Shown here: positions 8,289 to 16,942 of the stretch, one piece after another | Layout: each line of letters starts with the position of its first letter | How positions within the stretch are numbered: the stretch's first letter is position 1 | Assembly: GCF_014250515.1 (NCBI RefSeq) | Contig: NZ_CP060202.1 | Span: 3,221,001-3,285,000, forward strand | Origin: Hymenobacter sediminicola | Lineage (GTDB): Bacteria; Bacteroidota; Bacteroidia; Cytophagales; Hymenobacteraceae | DNA length: 64,000 bases | Direction: 5' to 3' | Program-made: the position numbers and the translations under genes | Notes under the pieces: generated by a model | What the model was told of the DNA's origin: nothing | Database searches by the model: none | Seen by the model: only the letters and a program-made list of their open reading frames with translations

Positions 8289-8609
8289 ATGTTGATTCGA
8301 ATTGTGCGCATGACGTTTGCGCCGGAAAATGTTGGCGCTTTTCTCCAGCTGTTTCACGACTCGGAGGACCAGATCCGGAAGATGCCGGGCTGCCGCTTTC
8401 TGGAACTGTGGCAGGATGCAGACCAGCCTCACATCTACTGTACCCACAGTCACTGGGAATCGGTGGAGGCGCTAAATACATACCGCCGTTCAGCTCTGTT
8501 TGGGCAGGTATGGCCCGCTACCAAGCGCCTGTTTGCGGCCCCTCCACTGGCTTTCTCCGTACACCCCGCTACCAGCGCCGAAATCAGCAGCGCTACAACT
8601 ATTCACTGA
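8289..8609 (+). CDS. Antibiotic biosynthesis monooxygenase (ABM)-fold small protein
   Basis: A 106-residue dimeric alpha-beta barrel (YgiN/ABM-type) domain: MLIRIVRMTFAPENVGAFLQ, then MPGCRFLELWQDADQPHIY and HWESVEALNTYRRSALF. Family members include quinol monooxygenases and heme-degrading enzymes. No heme ligand is obvious, so only the fold is supported. It is followed 48 bases later by hscB on the same strand. Confidence 0.75.
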   Translation: MLIRIVRMTFAPENVGAFLQLFHDSEDQIRKMPGCRFLELWQDADQPHIYCTHSHWESVEALNTYRRSALFGQVWPATKRLFAAPPLAFSVHPATSAEISSATTIH

Positions 8610-8657
8610 GCGGGTCGGTTGTACCTTCTTTCTTCAGCCTCGTTTTCACTTCTGCTT

Positions 8658-9194
8658 ATGGTGCCCGATTATTTCGCGTTTTATCAACTGCCGGAAACCT
8701 TCCGCCCCGAAGAAGCAGCTCTGAAACGCGCTTATTACGCTCTAAGCCGCCAACACCATCCTGATTTTCACGCTACCGCTTCCGCCGAGCAACAGCAGGA
8801 AACCCTGCATCTGGCCACACTAAACACTAACGCCTACCGCACTCTCTCCGACCCTGACTTACGCATGGCCTATATTCTCAGCCGTCATGGCTTGCTGGAA
8901 GAAGGCAAACAGGAAATACCCGCTGATTTCCTCATGGAAGTCATGGAATTGAACGAGCAACTAATGGAACTGGAGTTTGATCCTGACCCGGCTGTTGCCG
9001 CGCGTGTAGAAAACGAAGTGAATATTCTCACAGCAGAGCTGGAAAAGGGTATCGAGCCAGTACTATCTGGCTATGAATATCTTGAAGAAGATGCACGCAC
9101 GCCAGCATTGCAGCAGATACGTACCTATTATCTCAAAAAACGGTATTTGTTGCGCATTCGAGAAAGTCTAGCTAAGTTTGCAGCCCGTTCCTGA
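8658..9194 (+). CDS. hscB: Fe-S cluster assembly co-chaperone HscB
   Basis: A 178-residue J-domain protein. The N-terminal J domain runs ~1-75, with the HPD tripeptide in SRQHHPDFH that stimulates the Hsp70 partner HscA. The C-terminal three-helix bundle (~95-175) has ADFLMEVMELNEQLMELE, the scaffold-binding region for IscU. HscB delivers cluster-loaded scaffold to the chaperone. The start at 8658 (MVPDYFAFYQLPETFRPE) opens on the conserved domain; an upstream in-frame ATG at 8619 is less likely. No isc genes are adjacent in this window. Confidence 0.9.
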   Translation: MVPDYFAFYQLPETFRPEEAALKRAYYALSRQHHPDFHATASAEQQQETLHLATLNTNAYRTLSDPDLRMAYILSRHGLLEEGKQEIPADFLMEVMELNEQLMELEFDPDPAVAARVENEVNILTAELEKGIEPVLSGYEYLEEDARTPALQQIRTYYLKKRYLLRIRESLAKFAARS

Positions 9195-9219
9195 TACCGA
9201 CAGGCCCGGTTGTTAATAT

Positions 9220-9301
9220 GCCCAGATGGCGGAATCGGTAGACGCGTCGGTCTCAAACACCGATATCGAAAGATGTGCCGGTTCGACCCCGGCTCTGGGT
9301 A
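9220..9301 (+). tRNA. tRNA-Leu (anticodon CAA)
   Basis: An 82-nt cloverleaf with long variable arm. The 7-bp acceptor GCCCAGA/TCTGGGT has one G-U at the first pair; the D-arm region is TGGCGGAATCGGTAGACGC, typical of tRNA-Leu. The anticodon loop CTCAAAC is at 9252-9258 with anticodon CAA (9254-9256), reading UUG. The T-arm is GCCGG-TTCGACC-CCGGC. The CCA tail is not encoded. Confidence 0.95.
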
Positions 9302-9302
9302 C

Positions 9303-9341
9303 AAAAAGGCCCCTGCTTCACTAAGCAGGGGCCTTTTTTTT
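9303..9341. terminator. Intrinsic terminator between tRNA-Leu and aspA
   Basis: GGCCCCTGCTT and AAGCAGGGGCC form an 11-bp perfect stem with a short loop and an 8-T run on the plus strand; the minus strand also ends in T. It probably serves both the tRNA and the convergent aspA. Confidence 0.88.
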
Positions 9342-9354
9342 GTTGTAATGGTGT

Positions 9355-10761
9355 TTACTGAATAAAGCCTGGCCGTATTAGGTTTTCAAACGTGAAAATC
9401 TCATCCCATTTGGCTTGTGTCAGCAGTTGGCGCTCCGTTACGGCAATATCGTGCACCGACTTACCGGTTTTCAATGCCTCTTTCGCAATTTCGGCGGATG
9501 CTTCGTAGCCCAGCACCGGATTTAGTTGGGTCACGATGCCGATGCTATTGCGCACCATATTCTCGGTGTGCTGAGCATTGGCGGTAATACCCAGCACGCA
9601 TTTCTCCCGCAAAGTGTGGCAGGCATTTGTCATATAGCTGATGCTGGTGAACAGCGCGAAGCTGATAACCGGCTCCATCACGTTCAGTTGAAGCTGCCCG
9701 CCTTCGGCGGCCATTGTCACCGTCAGGTCGGCACCGATGACGTAGAAAGCTGTTTGGTTGACCACTTCCGGCACCACCGGATTTACTTTACCGGGCATAA
9801 TACTAGAACCAGGCTGCAGTGGCGGCAGGTTGATTTCGAACAGGCCGGTGCGCGGCCCCGAGGACAGCAGGCGCAGGTCGTTGCAGATTTTGGACAGCTT
9901 CACAGCCGTCCGTTTTAGCACCCCAGAAAGCTGCACGTAGGCGCCAGTGTCGTAGGTGGCTTCTATCAGGTCGCCAGCCAGACTCAGGTCGAGGCCAGTA
10001 ATGGCCCGCAGATGCTGTGTTACCAACTCAGCGTACCCATCAGGGGCATTCACGCGGGTACCAATGGCCGTGGCTCCCATGTTGATTTCGCTGATCAAGC
10101 GGCGGCTGTCTTCTATGCGCAACAGTTCTTCCCGCAGGTTGGTGGCAAACGCCTTAAACTCGTCGCCCATACTCATGGGCACAGCATCCTGCAGCTGCGT
10201 ACGGCCCATTTTCAGCACATTGCGGAACTCCTCGCCTTTGGTCGCAAAGGCATCGGCCAGTTGTCCTAAAGTGGCACTATAGCCGACCAGCTTATTGCTA
10301 AGAGCAATGCGGAAAGCAGTAGGATACGCATCATTGGTGGACTGAGAACAGTTGACATGGTTGTTGGGATGGCAAAATTCATATTGCCCTTTGGGTTTCC
10401 CCATCAACTCCAGGGCCACATTGGCAATGACTTCGTTGGCATTCATATTCACTGACGTGCCCGCACCACCTTGGATCATATCGGTCAGAAAATGATCATT
10501 CAGCTCGCCTGAAGCCACTTTGTCGCAAGCCCGCACGATGTAGTCGGCAATAGTAGGATCCAGCACACCAAGCTCCCGATTCGTGAGAGCGGCAGCCTTT
10601 TTCACGTAAGCCAGCGCCTGTACAAACAGCGGCTCCGACTTTAATGGAATGCCCGTGATATTGAAGTTTTCCATCGCCCGCAGCGTCTGGATACCATAAT
10701 ACGCTTCTTCAGGAATAGCTCGTTCGCCGAGAAAATCGTGTTCAAGTCGGGTAGTTTGCAT
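9355..10761 (-). CDS. aspA: Aspartate ammonia-lyase (aspartase)
   Basis: A 468-residue enzyme of the fumarase/aspartase superfamily that deaminates L-aspartate to fumarate. Conserved blocks are visible: GGAGTSVNMNANEVIAN, CSQSTNDAYPTAFRIA, MGRTQLQDAVPMSMGDEF, and the family signature GSSIMPGKVNP containing the catalytic Ser loop. Length is exactly in the family range. Fumarase C and argininosuccinate lyase are relatives, but MNANEV plus LEHDFLGERAIPEEAYYGIQ fit aspartase best. A TACCTTTC -7-like motif lies 32 bases upstream. Confidence 0.92.
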   Translation of the reverse strand: MQTTRLEHDFLGERAIPEEAYYGIQTLRAMENFNITGIPLKSEPLFVQALAYVKKAAALTNRELGVLDPTIADYIVRACDKVASGELNDHFLTDMIQGGAGTSVNMNANEVIANVALELMGKPKGQYEFCHPNNHVNCSQSTNDAYPTAFRIALSNKLVGYSATLGQLADAFATKGEEFRNVLKMGRTQLQDAVPMSMGDEFKAFATNLREELLRIEDSRRLISEINMGATAIGTRVNAPDGYAELVTQHLRAITGLDLSLAGDLIEATYDTGAYVQLSGVLKRTAVKLSKICNDLRLLSSGPRTGLFEINLPPLQPGSSIMPGKVNPVVPEVVNQTAFYVIGADLTVTMAAEGGQLQLNVMEPVISFALFTSISYMTNACHTLREKCVLGITANAQHTENMVRNSIGIVTQLNPVLGYEASAEIAKEALKTGKSVHDIAVTERQLLTQAKWDEIFTFENLIRPGFIQ

Positions 10762-10793
10762 CGGAAACAGGTCAGGAAAATGGGTTGGGAGCC

Positions 10794-10801
10794 GAAAGGT
10801 A
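10794..10801 (-). promoter_or_regulatory. Putative -7 element TACCTTTC for aspA
   Basis: One base from TACCTTTG, 32 bases upstream of the aspA ATG. The ~290 bases between aspA and the next gene hold no credible ORF. Confidence 0.35.
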
Positions 10802-11056
10802 GCGGCTCAGGTCGAAACCTGCCCGCCCATCCGTACCACTGGGAGTTCGGCTGCCAGCAGTTTCGGAATAAACCGAGCAGTGCTACAGATACTGCCGCCG
10901 TATACTATGTATTGGATGGCTGCATCTGGTAGCACGTACCGAATCCCATAATCTTACACCCTGATAAAACCACAACGCCCTTGACCTGGAGCAGTGCCAG
11001 GACAACTGGTACACTACCGCAAGCCAAGGGCATTACTTAGTCTGAAGAACCTGGCT

Positions 11057-11335
11057 CTACGCCGCGTTAGCGAGCGGACGCACTACTTCAGCATCTAGAA
11101 TTTCTACCACGAACCCATCCTGGGGAGAGTATGTTTTGCGATACTGCACTACCAACTGGCGGCCACGAGGAGATGTAACATGCGTAGAGCATACTTCACC
11201 GTACGCTTTTTCCTTTTCCAAAAAAGGCTGCAGCAATTGGACTGACTGCAGAAACTCGGCCGGTAACAACCCCTGCTGCTCCTGCATCTTTACAGCACTA
11301 ACCGGATACAAAAAACGAGTGTTGAAGAGAATCAT
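11057..11335 (-). CDS. Small hypothetical protein
   Basis: Up to 92 residues; an internal ATG at 11287 would give 76. No known domain recognised. The part FLEKEKAYGEVCSTHVTSPRGRQLVVQYRKTY looks like a small beta-rich soluble protein, with no signal peptide or membrane helix. It stands alone between aspA and the DUF6929 gene. Function unknown; it could be spurious. Confidence 0.5.
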   Translation of the reverse strand: MILFNTRFLYPVSAVKMQEQQGLLPAEFLQSVQLLQPFLEKEKAYGEVCSTHVTSPRGRQLVVQYRKTYSPQDGFVVEILDAEVVRPLANAA

Positions 11336-11456
11336 ACAAAGGCTAAAAAGCGGTAAGACACGTACCTTTCAACGCTTTTCTGCAGCAGTTAATTCCCTAG
11401 CAACTCACTATTCCTGCTGCTCTTCAAGAATCCGACGCCTTGGATTTGCTTCCCGG

Positions 11457-12368
11457 CTACAGTTGCACTTCTACCAGCACGGCAGTTGATCCACCCTGGT
11501 CGTCGTCTGTTACCAGGAGCAGTTCGTAATGGCCGGTCCCAAGGGTTCGGCGCACAGCCACACTTTCCACTTTGCCCCGGTAGGGCTTGCCATCGGGCAA
11601 CTGTAGCAGCGCAAACGACGCCAATGACGCAGCCGGATTCTGCGGATTCAGCACCCCTACGAAGCTGCCCAGTACAGCACCATCAAGCACGGCATCAATG
11701 GTATCTTCCACAGAGGCTGTCACGAACAATTTTCCTTCGTAGAAGGACGCGCCCGAGAAACCAGCGGGTTTGCCCTCAATCTGAGGCAGGCTGAAGTGCT
11801 GTGCCTGTACCGGCGGCAGCTGTGGCACTCGGTGATGCAGATGGTCCAGCGTGGCAGGCAGCGGTAGACGGAAAATAAAGTTGCCCGCCGCTGCGCCCAC
11901 TGTCCGCTGAAACAGTAGTAGCTCCGTAGGGCTGGCTGCAATAGCCTCCAGATTTAGTGTGATACCAGCCGGAAGTAACTCGCGCAGCCGCGTATATAGT
12001 GGCCCCAGCGCCACCGGGTATACCGTAGCGCCAGCTGGCTTCCCTCCTACTGGCACCCAAAAGCCGCCTTCCCGCGCCGCAGTAGCTCCCGAGCCAAATA
12101 CCAGCAGCCCCGTTTCGCCGGTGCGGGCATCTGTGAGGGCCGTCAGGCATTCTAGGTCGGGTTTGAGGGTCTTGGGAATACGGCCGGCGCTAAAGTGGGC
12201 CGTATCAAACAGCGTGATTGTCTGGCCTGGCTGGAGTTCTGCCGCCCCGAAACGGTACAGATACGGCGAGTCGTCGCCGATGATGTATACCGTTTCGCCC
12301 AGAATTTCTACCCCCGAAGCCGACGGCAGATTCGGCAGTTCAAGCTGCCGGATGATAGTGGCGCGCAT
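11457..12368 (-). CDS. DUF6929-like beta-propeller protein
   Basis: A 303-residue protein with repeated short strands (ASGVEILGETVYIIGDDSPYL, SFYEGKLFVTASVEDTID, VESVAVRRT...YELLLVTDDDQG), as in a beta-propeller. I recognise it as resembling the DUF6929 family, whose role is unknown. No signal peptide is visible. It starts 12 bases after the stop of the OmpA/PD40 protein, so the two are probably co-transcribed, with the envelope protein first. Confidence 0.6.
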   Translation of the reverse strand: MRATIIRQLELPNLPSASGVEILGETVYIIGDDSPYLYRFGAAELQPGQTITLFDTAHFSAGRIPKTLKPDLECLTALTDARTGETGLLVFGSGATAAREGGFWVPVGGKPAGATVYPVALGPLYTRLRELLPAGITLNLEAIAASPTELLLFQRTVGAAAGNFIFRLPLPATLDHLHHRVPQLPPVQAQHFSLPQIEGKPAGFSGASFYEGKLFVTASVEDTIDAVLDGAVLGSFVGVLNPQNPAASLASFALLQLPDGKPYRGKVESVAVRRTLGTGHYELLLVTDDDQGGSTAVLVEVQL

Positions 12369-12380
12369 TTCTACTGGCTC

Positions 12381-14432
12381 TTATTTCACAATCGTAAACT
12401 CGACGCGGCGGTTGAGCCGGCGCGTTTCTTCTTTGTCGTTGCTGGCCCGTGGACGTGTGCCGCCGTAGCCAATCACGGTAATACGTTGCTCCGGTACACC
12501 CCGTGTAATAAGGTAGCGCCGCACTTCCGCCACCCGGTCTTCCGAAAGTTTCTGATTGAGGTCTGCCTTGCCTTGGTTATCTGTGTGGCCTTCGAGGCGA
12601 ATGTTCACGGTCGGATTGTCGGACAGAGTACGGGCCAGGCGGTTCAGTTCGGCGTAGGAAGCGGGCAGCAACGTGTACTTACCCTGCGCGAAAATCAACG
12701 TGGGCAATTCCAGGCTCGACCCCACGGCGGCAGGCACAAGCAGCAACTCCACAGTTCGGGAACCCGTCATACTGACGGTGTCGGAAGCGGTGAGAAAGCC
12801 GGGGCTGGTAGCCGCCAGACGGTAGCGGCCAGCTGGCAACGTGGCCTGAAAGGCACCACTACCCGCCACACTCCGTGCAGTAGCATTAAACGCTATATCA
12901 TTACCGAGCCGGATGATGCGGATTTCTGCCGCCAGCAATTCCCGGGTTTTGGCGTTCCGTACGAGGCCGGTGAGTAGCGTGCGGGCAGCTACAGACGGTT
13001 CTGCAGCCGCTACTACTGGTGCTACAGAATCGGCCGGCACAGTGGCTGGCGGTACGCCGGCAGCCGTGCGGTACAGGTCGGCAGGACTGTTGGCGGTACG
13101 TGCCGCAGCATAGTACGCCTGTTTACCATCCGGCGACAGAGTAAAATAGGCCTCAAACCCGGCGCTGTTGATGGGTGCTCCCAGATTGCGCGGCGTACTC
13201 CACCGGGCCCAGGAATCGTCAAGACGGGTGCTGACAAAAATATCGGAGCTGCCGTACCCCGCGTGCCCATAAGAGCTGAAGTAGAGTGTTTTGCCATCGG
13301 GAGCCAGCCAGGGCGCAAACTCAAATCCCGGCGAATTGATGTTGTTGCCGAGGCTTCGTGGCTCGCTCCAAATACCATCAGAGGCTTTTTGACTGATATA
13401 CAAATCGTTGCCGCCTTGTGTGTCGCTACGTTCTAATGACAGGAGCAGCACCTTCTCATCGGTGGTCATGAAGAAGGTGGTGGCGGGGCCAGATGAGTAA
13501 TAATTCTCTATTTCCAGGGGCGCAGGCCGTACTCCTTTCGCTACAGAACGCGCCACTAGTGATACACCTTCGTCCCGAAAGCTGCCGTCCCGCTCGTAGG
13601 TGCCACGCACCAGTAGCTGGCTGCCTTGTGGTCCTACCACGGTCATCACCCCGTTGTGCTGCGGCGTATTCAGGGCATCAAGGCGCGTGGGTGGTCCCCA
13701 GGTGCGGCCCTGGTCGGCAGAGTTGCTAACCCACACGTCGCCAGATTCTGTATTGCCTTCGGTGTTGCCGGCGAAACGCGTGCGCGACAGATAGAGTGTG
13801 TTGCCATCGGGAGCCAGCACAGGGTGTAGCTCATTGCCGTTTGTGTTGACGGCAGTCAGGGGTTCCGGCGTACCAAACCCTGGCTGGGCAGGGTCTACGT
13901 TCAGGCGCAGCTGGAACAGACGCCATTGTTGTGTGGCCCGGTTCTGAGGCCGCTGCATCACAATGGCTGTCCCGTTGAACTTGTCAGAATTGGCAATAGC
14001 GGCGCATTTCTCATTGCCACGCACTACCAACTGCACGCTGCCAGCAGGCCCACCAGGCACCAGCTTCCACTGCTGATAAAAACTCCCTGACCAAGGTCGT
14101 TGCACTACAGGCGCGTTTTCATCGGGTTTGTCCACAGTCAGGCATTTGCCACTGTGGCGGGCTTCGATGCGGTAGTACTCGCCACCGGGGGTGATGCGCA
14201 CAAAGCGCCACTGCTGGCTATTCGGATGGTGAAACTCCCACTGCACGGCAGCGGCTCCAGCCTCCTGCGAACCTTTACTTACGTCGAGTGAGCGGCCACT
14301 ACTACGGGCTACAATGCCATACCACGCGTTTTCTTCGGGGGCAGCAAGGGTAAATTGGGCCCGCAGTGGCCCTGCTATCAGACAGGTAAGAAGAAAGGCA
14401 AACAGCAGAGAACGGAACGGGGATTGAATCAT
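12381..14432 (-). CDS. Envelope protein with ricin-type lectin, PD40 propeller, regulatory-like and OmpA domains
   Basis: A 683-residue exported protein. Signal peptide ~1-25 (LLFAFLLTCLIAGPLRAQ). Residues ~35-175 form a ricin B-type beta-trefoil with three QxW motifs (QQWRF, QQWKL, QQWRL). Residues ~185-460 hold PD40/WD40-like propeller repeats (LAPDGNTLYLSR, WLAPDGKTLYFSS, LSPDGKQAYYAA). Residues ~480-560 look like a carboxypeptidase regulatory-like beta-sandwich. Residues ~570-683 form an OmpA C-terminal domain (LEGHTDNQGKADLNQKLSEDR) that binds peptidoglycan. PD40-OmpA proteins are usual in Bacteroidota envelopes; the N-terminal lectin is less so. It may link a surface glycan to the cell wall (inference). 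It leads a two-gene unit with the DUF6929-like gene. Confidence 0.88.
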   Translation of the reverse strand: MIQSPFRSLLFAFLLTCLIAGPLRAQFTLAAPEENAWYGIVARSSGRSLDVSKGSQEAGAAAVQWEFHHPNSQQWRFVRITPGGEYYRIEARHSGKCLTVDKPDENAPVVQRPWSGSFYQQWKLVPGGPAGSVQLVVRGNEKCAAIANSDKFNGTAIVMQRPQNRATQQWRLFQLRLNVDPAQPGFGTPEPLTAVNTNGNELHPVLAPDGNTLYLSRTRFAGNTEGNTESGDVWVSNSADQGRTWGPPTRLDALNTPQHNGVMTVVGPQGSQLLVRGTYERDGSFRDEGVSLVARSVAKGVRPAPLEIENYYSSGPATTFFMTTDEKVLLLSLERSDTQGGNDLYISQKASDGIWSEPRSLGNNINSPGFEFAPWLAPDGKTLYFSSYGHAGYGSSDIFVSTRLDDSWARWSTPRNLGAPINSAGFEAYFTLSPDGKQAYYAAARTANSPADLYRTAAGVPPATVPADSVAPVVAAAEPSVAARTLLTGLVRNAKTRELLAAEIRIIRLGNDIAFNATARSVAGSGAFQATLPAGRYRLAATSPGFLTASDTVSMTGSRTVELLLVPAAVGSSLELPTLIFAQGKYTLLPASYAELNRLARTLSDNPTVNIRLEGHTDNQGKADLNQKLSEDRVAEVRRYLITRGVPEQRITVIGYGGTRPRASNDKEETRRLNRRVEFTIVK

Positions 14433-14495
14433 GGGCAGCTAAACGGTGGATACGGGCTGCAAGTTAGCCCAAACCCGGCGGCCGTAGAATGCCAA

Positions 14496-14525
14496 GCGCC
14501 ACGCCCCAGCAAAGGAACGTGGCGC
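14496..14525 (-). terminator. Terminator-like hairpin
   Basis: GCGCCACG (14496-14503) and CGTGGCGC (14518-14525) form an 8-bp perfect stem with a 14-nt loop, about 30 bases after the stop of the small minus-strand gene. No T-run, so moderate support. Confidence 0.45.
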
Positions 14526-14555
14526 CTGCATAACACAGCCAAAGCGTAGGTGCTG

Positions 14556-14750
14556 CTACAGTCCGTTGCTGATATACTTAAAGCGGACAAATCGGTCGTT
14601 TTCGTAGATGGCGGTGAAATGACCACCATTCTGAGCTTTCTGCTCGGGTTTACGGTCTGGTTTAGTGGTAGCTGCCATAGGAACGGAAGGGTATGAACCG
14701 GGCATCATGCCGGGAACGTGGCAAATGAAGGAGAGGATTTTTGAAGCCAT
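14556..14750 (-). CDS. Small hypothetical protein (64 residues)
   Basis: A 64-residue protein, basic and Pro-rich (PDRKPEQKAQNG), ending in GHFTAIYENDRFVRFKYISNGL. No domain recognised. Support for a real gene: a perfect TACATTTG -7 motif on the minus strand ~98 bases upstream and a hairpin downstream. It lies alone between the OmpA protein and the two-component genes. Confidence 0.5.
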   Translation of the reverse strand: MASKILSFICHVPGMMPGSYPSVPMAATTKPDRKPEQKAQNGGHFTAIYENDRFVRFKYISNGL

Positions 14751-14848
14751 GATGTATTTCGTTGCAAGTGTTGGAGTGTGAGGCAGAGGTGCAGCAGAGC
14801 GAAGACAAAAAGCAGTTGATAGTTAAAATGTGCGCTGGTCAACTACAT

Positions 14849-14856
14849 CAAATGTA
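14849..14856 (-). promoter_or_regulatory. Putative -7 element TACATTTG
   Basis: A perfect TAnnTTTG match on the minus strand in an AT-rich stretch, about 98 bases before the ATG at 14750. Confidence 0.35.
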
Positions 14857-14938
14857 AACATATTATCATTTGATTGAACGATGCTAAGGTATATTTTTTC
14901 TTTAATAAATGTAAATACGTGCTACCGCGGAATTATTT

Positions 14939-14980
14939 ATCCGTGCCAGTACGGAATATCTGCTCCGTACTGGCACGGAT
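14939..14980. repeat. 17-bp perfect inverted repeat
   Basis: ATCCGTGCCAGTACGGA at 14939-14955 and its exact reverse complement at 14964-14980, with an 8-nt loop. No T-run on either side, so a terminator is unlikely; an operator or a small RNA hairpin is possible. Confidence 0.7.
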
Positions 14981-15087
14981 GGCCATACAATTATCAGCCT
15001 CAGGGCGCCATGGACAACCATTCTTGTATCAGCAACACTAGCAGGCGGGTAGTAACAGGGGCGCTGATATTCTGCCTGAAACACAGA

Positions 15088-15127
15088 CGGGCCGGCTCCC
15101 ATCCTGACGAATGGAGGAGCCGGCCCG
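15088..15127 (-). terminator. Terminator-like hairpin after the response regulator gene
   Basis: CGGGCCGGCTCC and GGAGCCGGCCCG form a 12-bp perfect GC-rich stem with a 16-nt loop, about 30 bases after the regulator's stop. Only a weak T-rich tail. Confidence 0.6.
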
Positions 15128-15156
15128 CTTGATGCTGGTACTTCTGAACTGCTGAA

Positions 15157-15837
15157 TCAGGTGATGAGTTTGTGGCGCAAGGCGTACTGAATCAGCCCAA
15201 TTACCGACTTGGAATTTGTCTTGGCGAGAATATTTTTCCGGTGTGTTTCTACGGTACGTTCACTGATAAACAGCTGCTCCGCAATATGATAGTTGGAATA
15301 CTCGCGGGCTATGAGTTGCAGCACCTGCTTCTCGCGGGCTGTTAGCTCAATGAGGTGTCCATCGGAAGATTTGCGGCGGCCATTGGCCGGTATCTGCATG
15401 TTCTGGAGCAGCATGGCACCTACTTCCCGGCTAAAAAAGGTCCGACCGGCCGCTACAGCGCGTATTGCCTCACTCAGTTCATCTTTATTGGTGTTCTTCA
15501 GCAGATACCCGGCCCCTCCTGCTTCCAGTACTTCCGTTACAGAAGTGTGGTCGTGGAACATGCTTAAAGCCAACACGCGCACATCTGGGCGGATGGTTTG
15601 GATGGTACGCGTCAACTCCACGCCGGTCATCTGCGGCATATTCAGGTCCACAATGGCTACGTTCACCTCTGGGTGGTCTTGCAGGCAGTGTAATGCTTCC
15701 TGCCCCGAGTAGGCTTGCGCTACCACCCGGATATCGGCTTCCTGCTGCAGCAGCGTTTTGATGCCCTCAATCACCATCTGATGATCATCGGCCAGCAGCA
15801 CATGGATATGGCGGGGACTCGCTATTGGTTCATTCAT
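15157..15837 (-). CDS. NarL/LuxR-type response regulator
   Basis: A 226-residue two-domain regulator. The receiver domain spans ~10-130, with acidic pair D17-D18, phosphoacceptor D64 (VNVAIVDLNMPQ) and the Lys of YLLKNTNKD. The LuxR helix-turn-helix covers ~160-222 (LTAREKQVLQLIA, HIAEQLFISERTVETHRKNI). It binds DNA when phosphorylated, most likely by the histidine kinase encoded 145 bases upstream on the same strand. Target genes are unknown. Confidence 0.93.
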   Translation of the reverse strand: MNEPIASPRHIHVLLADDHQMVIEGIKTLLQQEADIRVVAQAYSGQEALHCLQDHPEVNVAIVDLNMPQMTGVELTRTIQTIRPDVRVLALSMFHDHTSVTEVLEAGGAGYLLKNTNKDELSEAIRAVAAGRTFFSREVGAMLLQNMQIPANGRRKSSDGHLIELTAREKQVLQLIAREYSNYHIAEQLFISERTVETHRKNILAKTNSKSVIGLIQYALRHKLIT

Positions 15838-15982
15838 GGTAAGGCGGTGGACTCAGGTCAGCACAGTGCGCAAGACGGGCTACTGAGTAGCAGCATCTTA
15901 CTTCTTCAACAACTAGACAAGGAAGTTACGAGAATTGCGACTATGCTTCACAATATAGCGTTATTTGCATTTTACAAAGCGC

Positions 15983-16756
15983 CTAGTAATCCTCGTCCGT
16001 GTGATGCAAAGGCATTTCTAGTGTTACCGTAGTTCCTCGCCCCGGTGCCGCATCGAAATCGGCACGGCCGCCTAAGTATGCCATGCGCGTCTCAATGGTC
16101 CGCATTCCACTGCCAGTGCTTTGCGTAGCTGGATCGAAACCGACGCCGTTGTCTTCGGCCACCACAACTAACTCGTCCTCATGGCGGATAATCTGGAGTG
16201 TCATTTCGGTGGCTTGAGCATGCTTCGCGACATTCTGGACCAGTTCCTGAATCATGCGGAAGAGCAGGATTTCAGTTGGCATAGCTAGCCGCTCATGGTC
16301 GAGGCCCACTACCTCTACCTGTAGTTCCAGCGAGTGTCCAGCCGCCCTCATTCGGCTGGCCAGATCACGCACGCCACCTACCAGACCGTGCCTGACGAAG
16401 GCATTGGGCAGCAGATCCTGCGACAGGCGGCGTACCTCCCGCACCGAGTCATCTACCACGCTTATGGTACTGGTCAGCAACTCCTGCTGGCCTCCTGCGG
16501 GTAGCAGGAGTTGCCGCTGCTCCAGCACCGACAGGTTCATCTTGACTGCAGAAAGCAGCTGGCCCAGTCCGTTGTGCAAAGCGGTTCCTAACTGGCGGCG
16601 CTCCATCTCATCTACCACTAGTACCTCTTCTGCCCGCAACTGCCTCAGTTGCTGCTGCTGTTGCAGTAGTTTAAGCTGCTGTAGAAGCTGGTGCCGCACC
16701 CAAAGCAGGTAGCCCAACCCGGAGAGCAAGCCAAGTACGAGGAAATAGTAGACCAT
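15983..16756 (-). CDS. Sensor histidine kinase (HisKA_3 / NarX-like)
   Basis: A 257-residue kinase. One membrane helix lies at ~2-20 (FLVLGLLSGLGYLLWV), then a Gln-rich coiled coil ~22-45, then the HisKA_3 dimerisation box with phosphoacceptor H61 (LGTALHNGLGQLLSAVKMNL). The HATPase_c domain has an N box (MIQELVQNVAKHAQ), a G1 box (DNGVGFDP) and a late G-rich segment (APGRGTTVTLEMPL). There is no periplasmic or PAS sensor domain, so it must sense through the helix or a partner. The start at 16756 opens on the membrane helix. It pairs with the response regulator downstream. Confidence 0.88.
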   Translation of the reverse strand: MVYYFLVLGLLSGLGYLLWVRHQLLQQLKLLQQQQQLRQLRAEEVLVVDEMERRQLGTALHNGLGQLLSAVKMNLSVLEQRQLLLPAGGQQELLTSTISVVDDSVREVRRLSQDLLPNAFVRHGLVGGVRDLASRMRAAGHSLELQVEVVGLDHERLAMPTEILLFRMIQELVQNVAKHAQATEMTLQIIRHEDELVVVAEDNGVGFDPATQSTGSGMRTIETRMAYLGGRADFDAAPGRGTTVTLEMPLHHTDEDY

Positions 16757-16942
16757 AAGCAATAGTACGCAGGCCGAACAGGAAATAGCAGCACTGGTTT
16801 CGGCAGCCAGATGGCAGCTATATTCCCTAGAAAGCACCACTGCACTTTGGCAACGTATTTCGAGAAGCTACAGTAAACAGGAAACAGAAAAAGCATCGGG
16901 CCACTTTGCGGTGGCTCATCATCCCTTTTACTCCTCTATTCT

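Larger units (their letters stand above)
14751..15156. other. Intergenic region with two inverted repeats
   Basis: About 400 bases with no credible gene. It holds an AT-rich stretch at 14820-14930 with a minus-strand promoter motif, a 17-bp perfect inverted repeat at 14939-14980 and a GC-rich terminator-like hairpin at 15088-15127. Confidence 0.6.

Noticed and set aside
10930..11056. Possible terminator or small RNA between aspA and the small hypothetical gene
   Set aside because: GCCCTTG and CAAGGGC can pair but with a loop of ~50 bases and no T-run; support is too weak.
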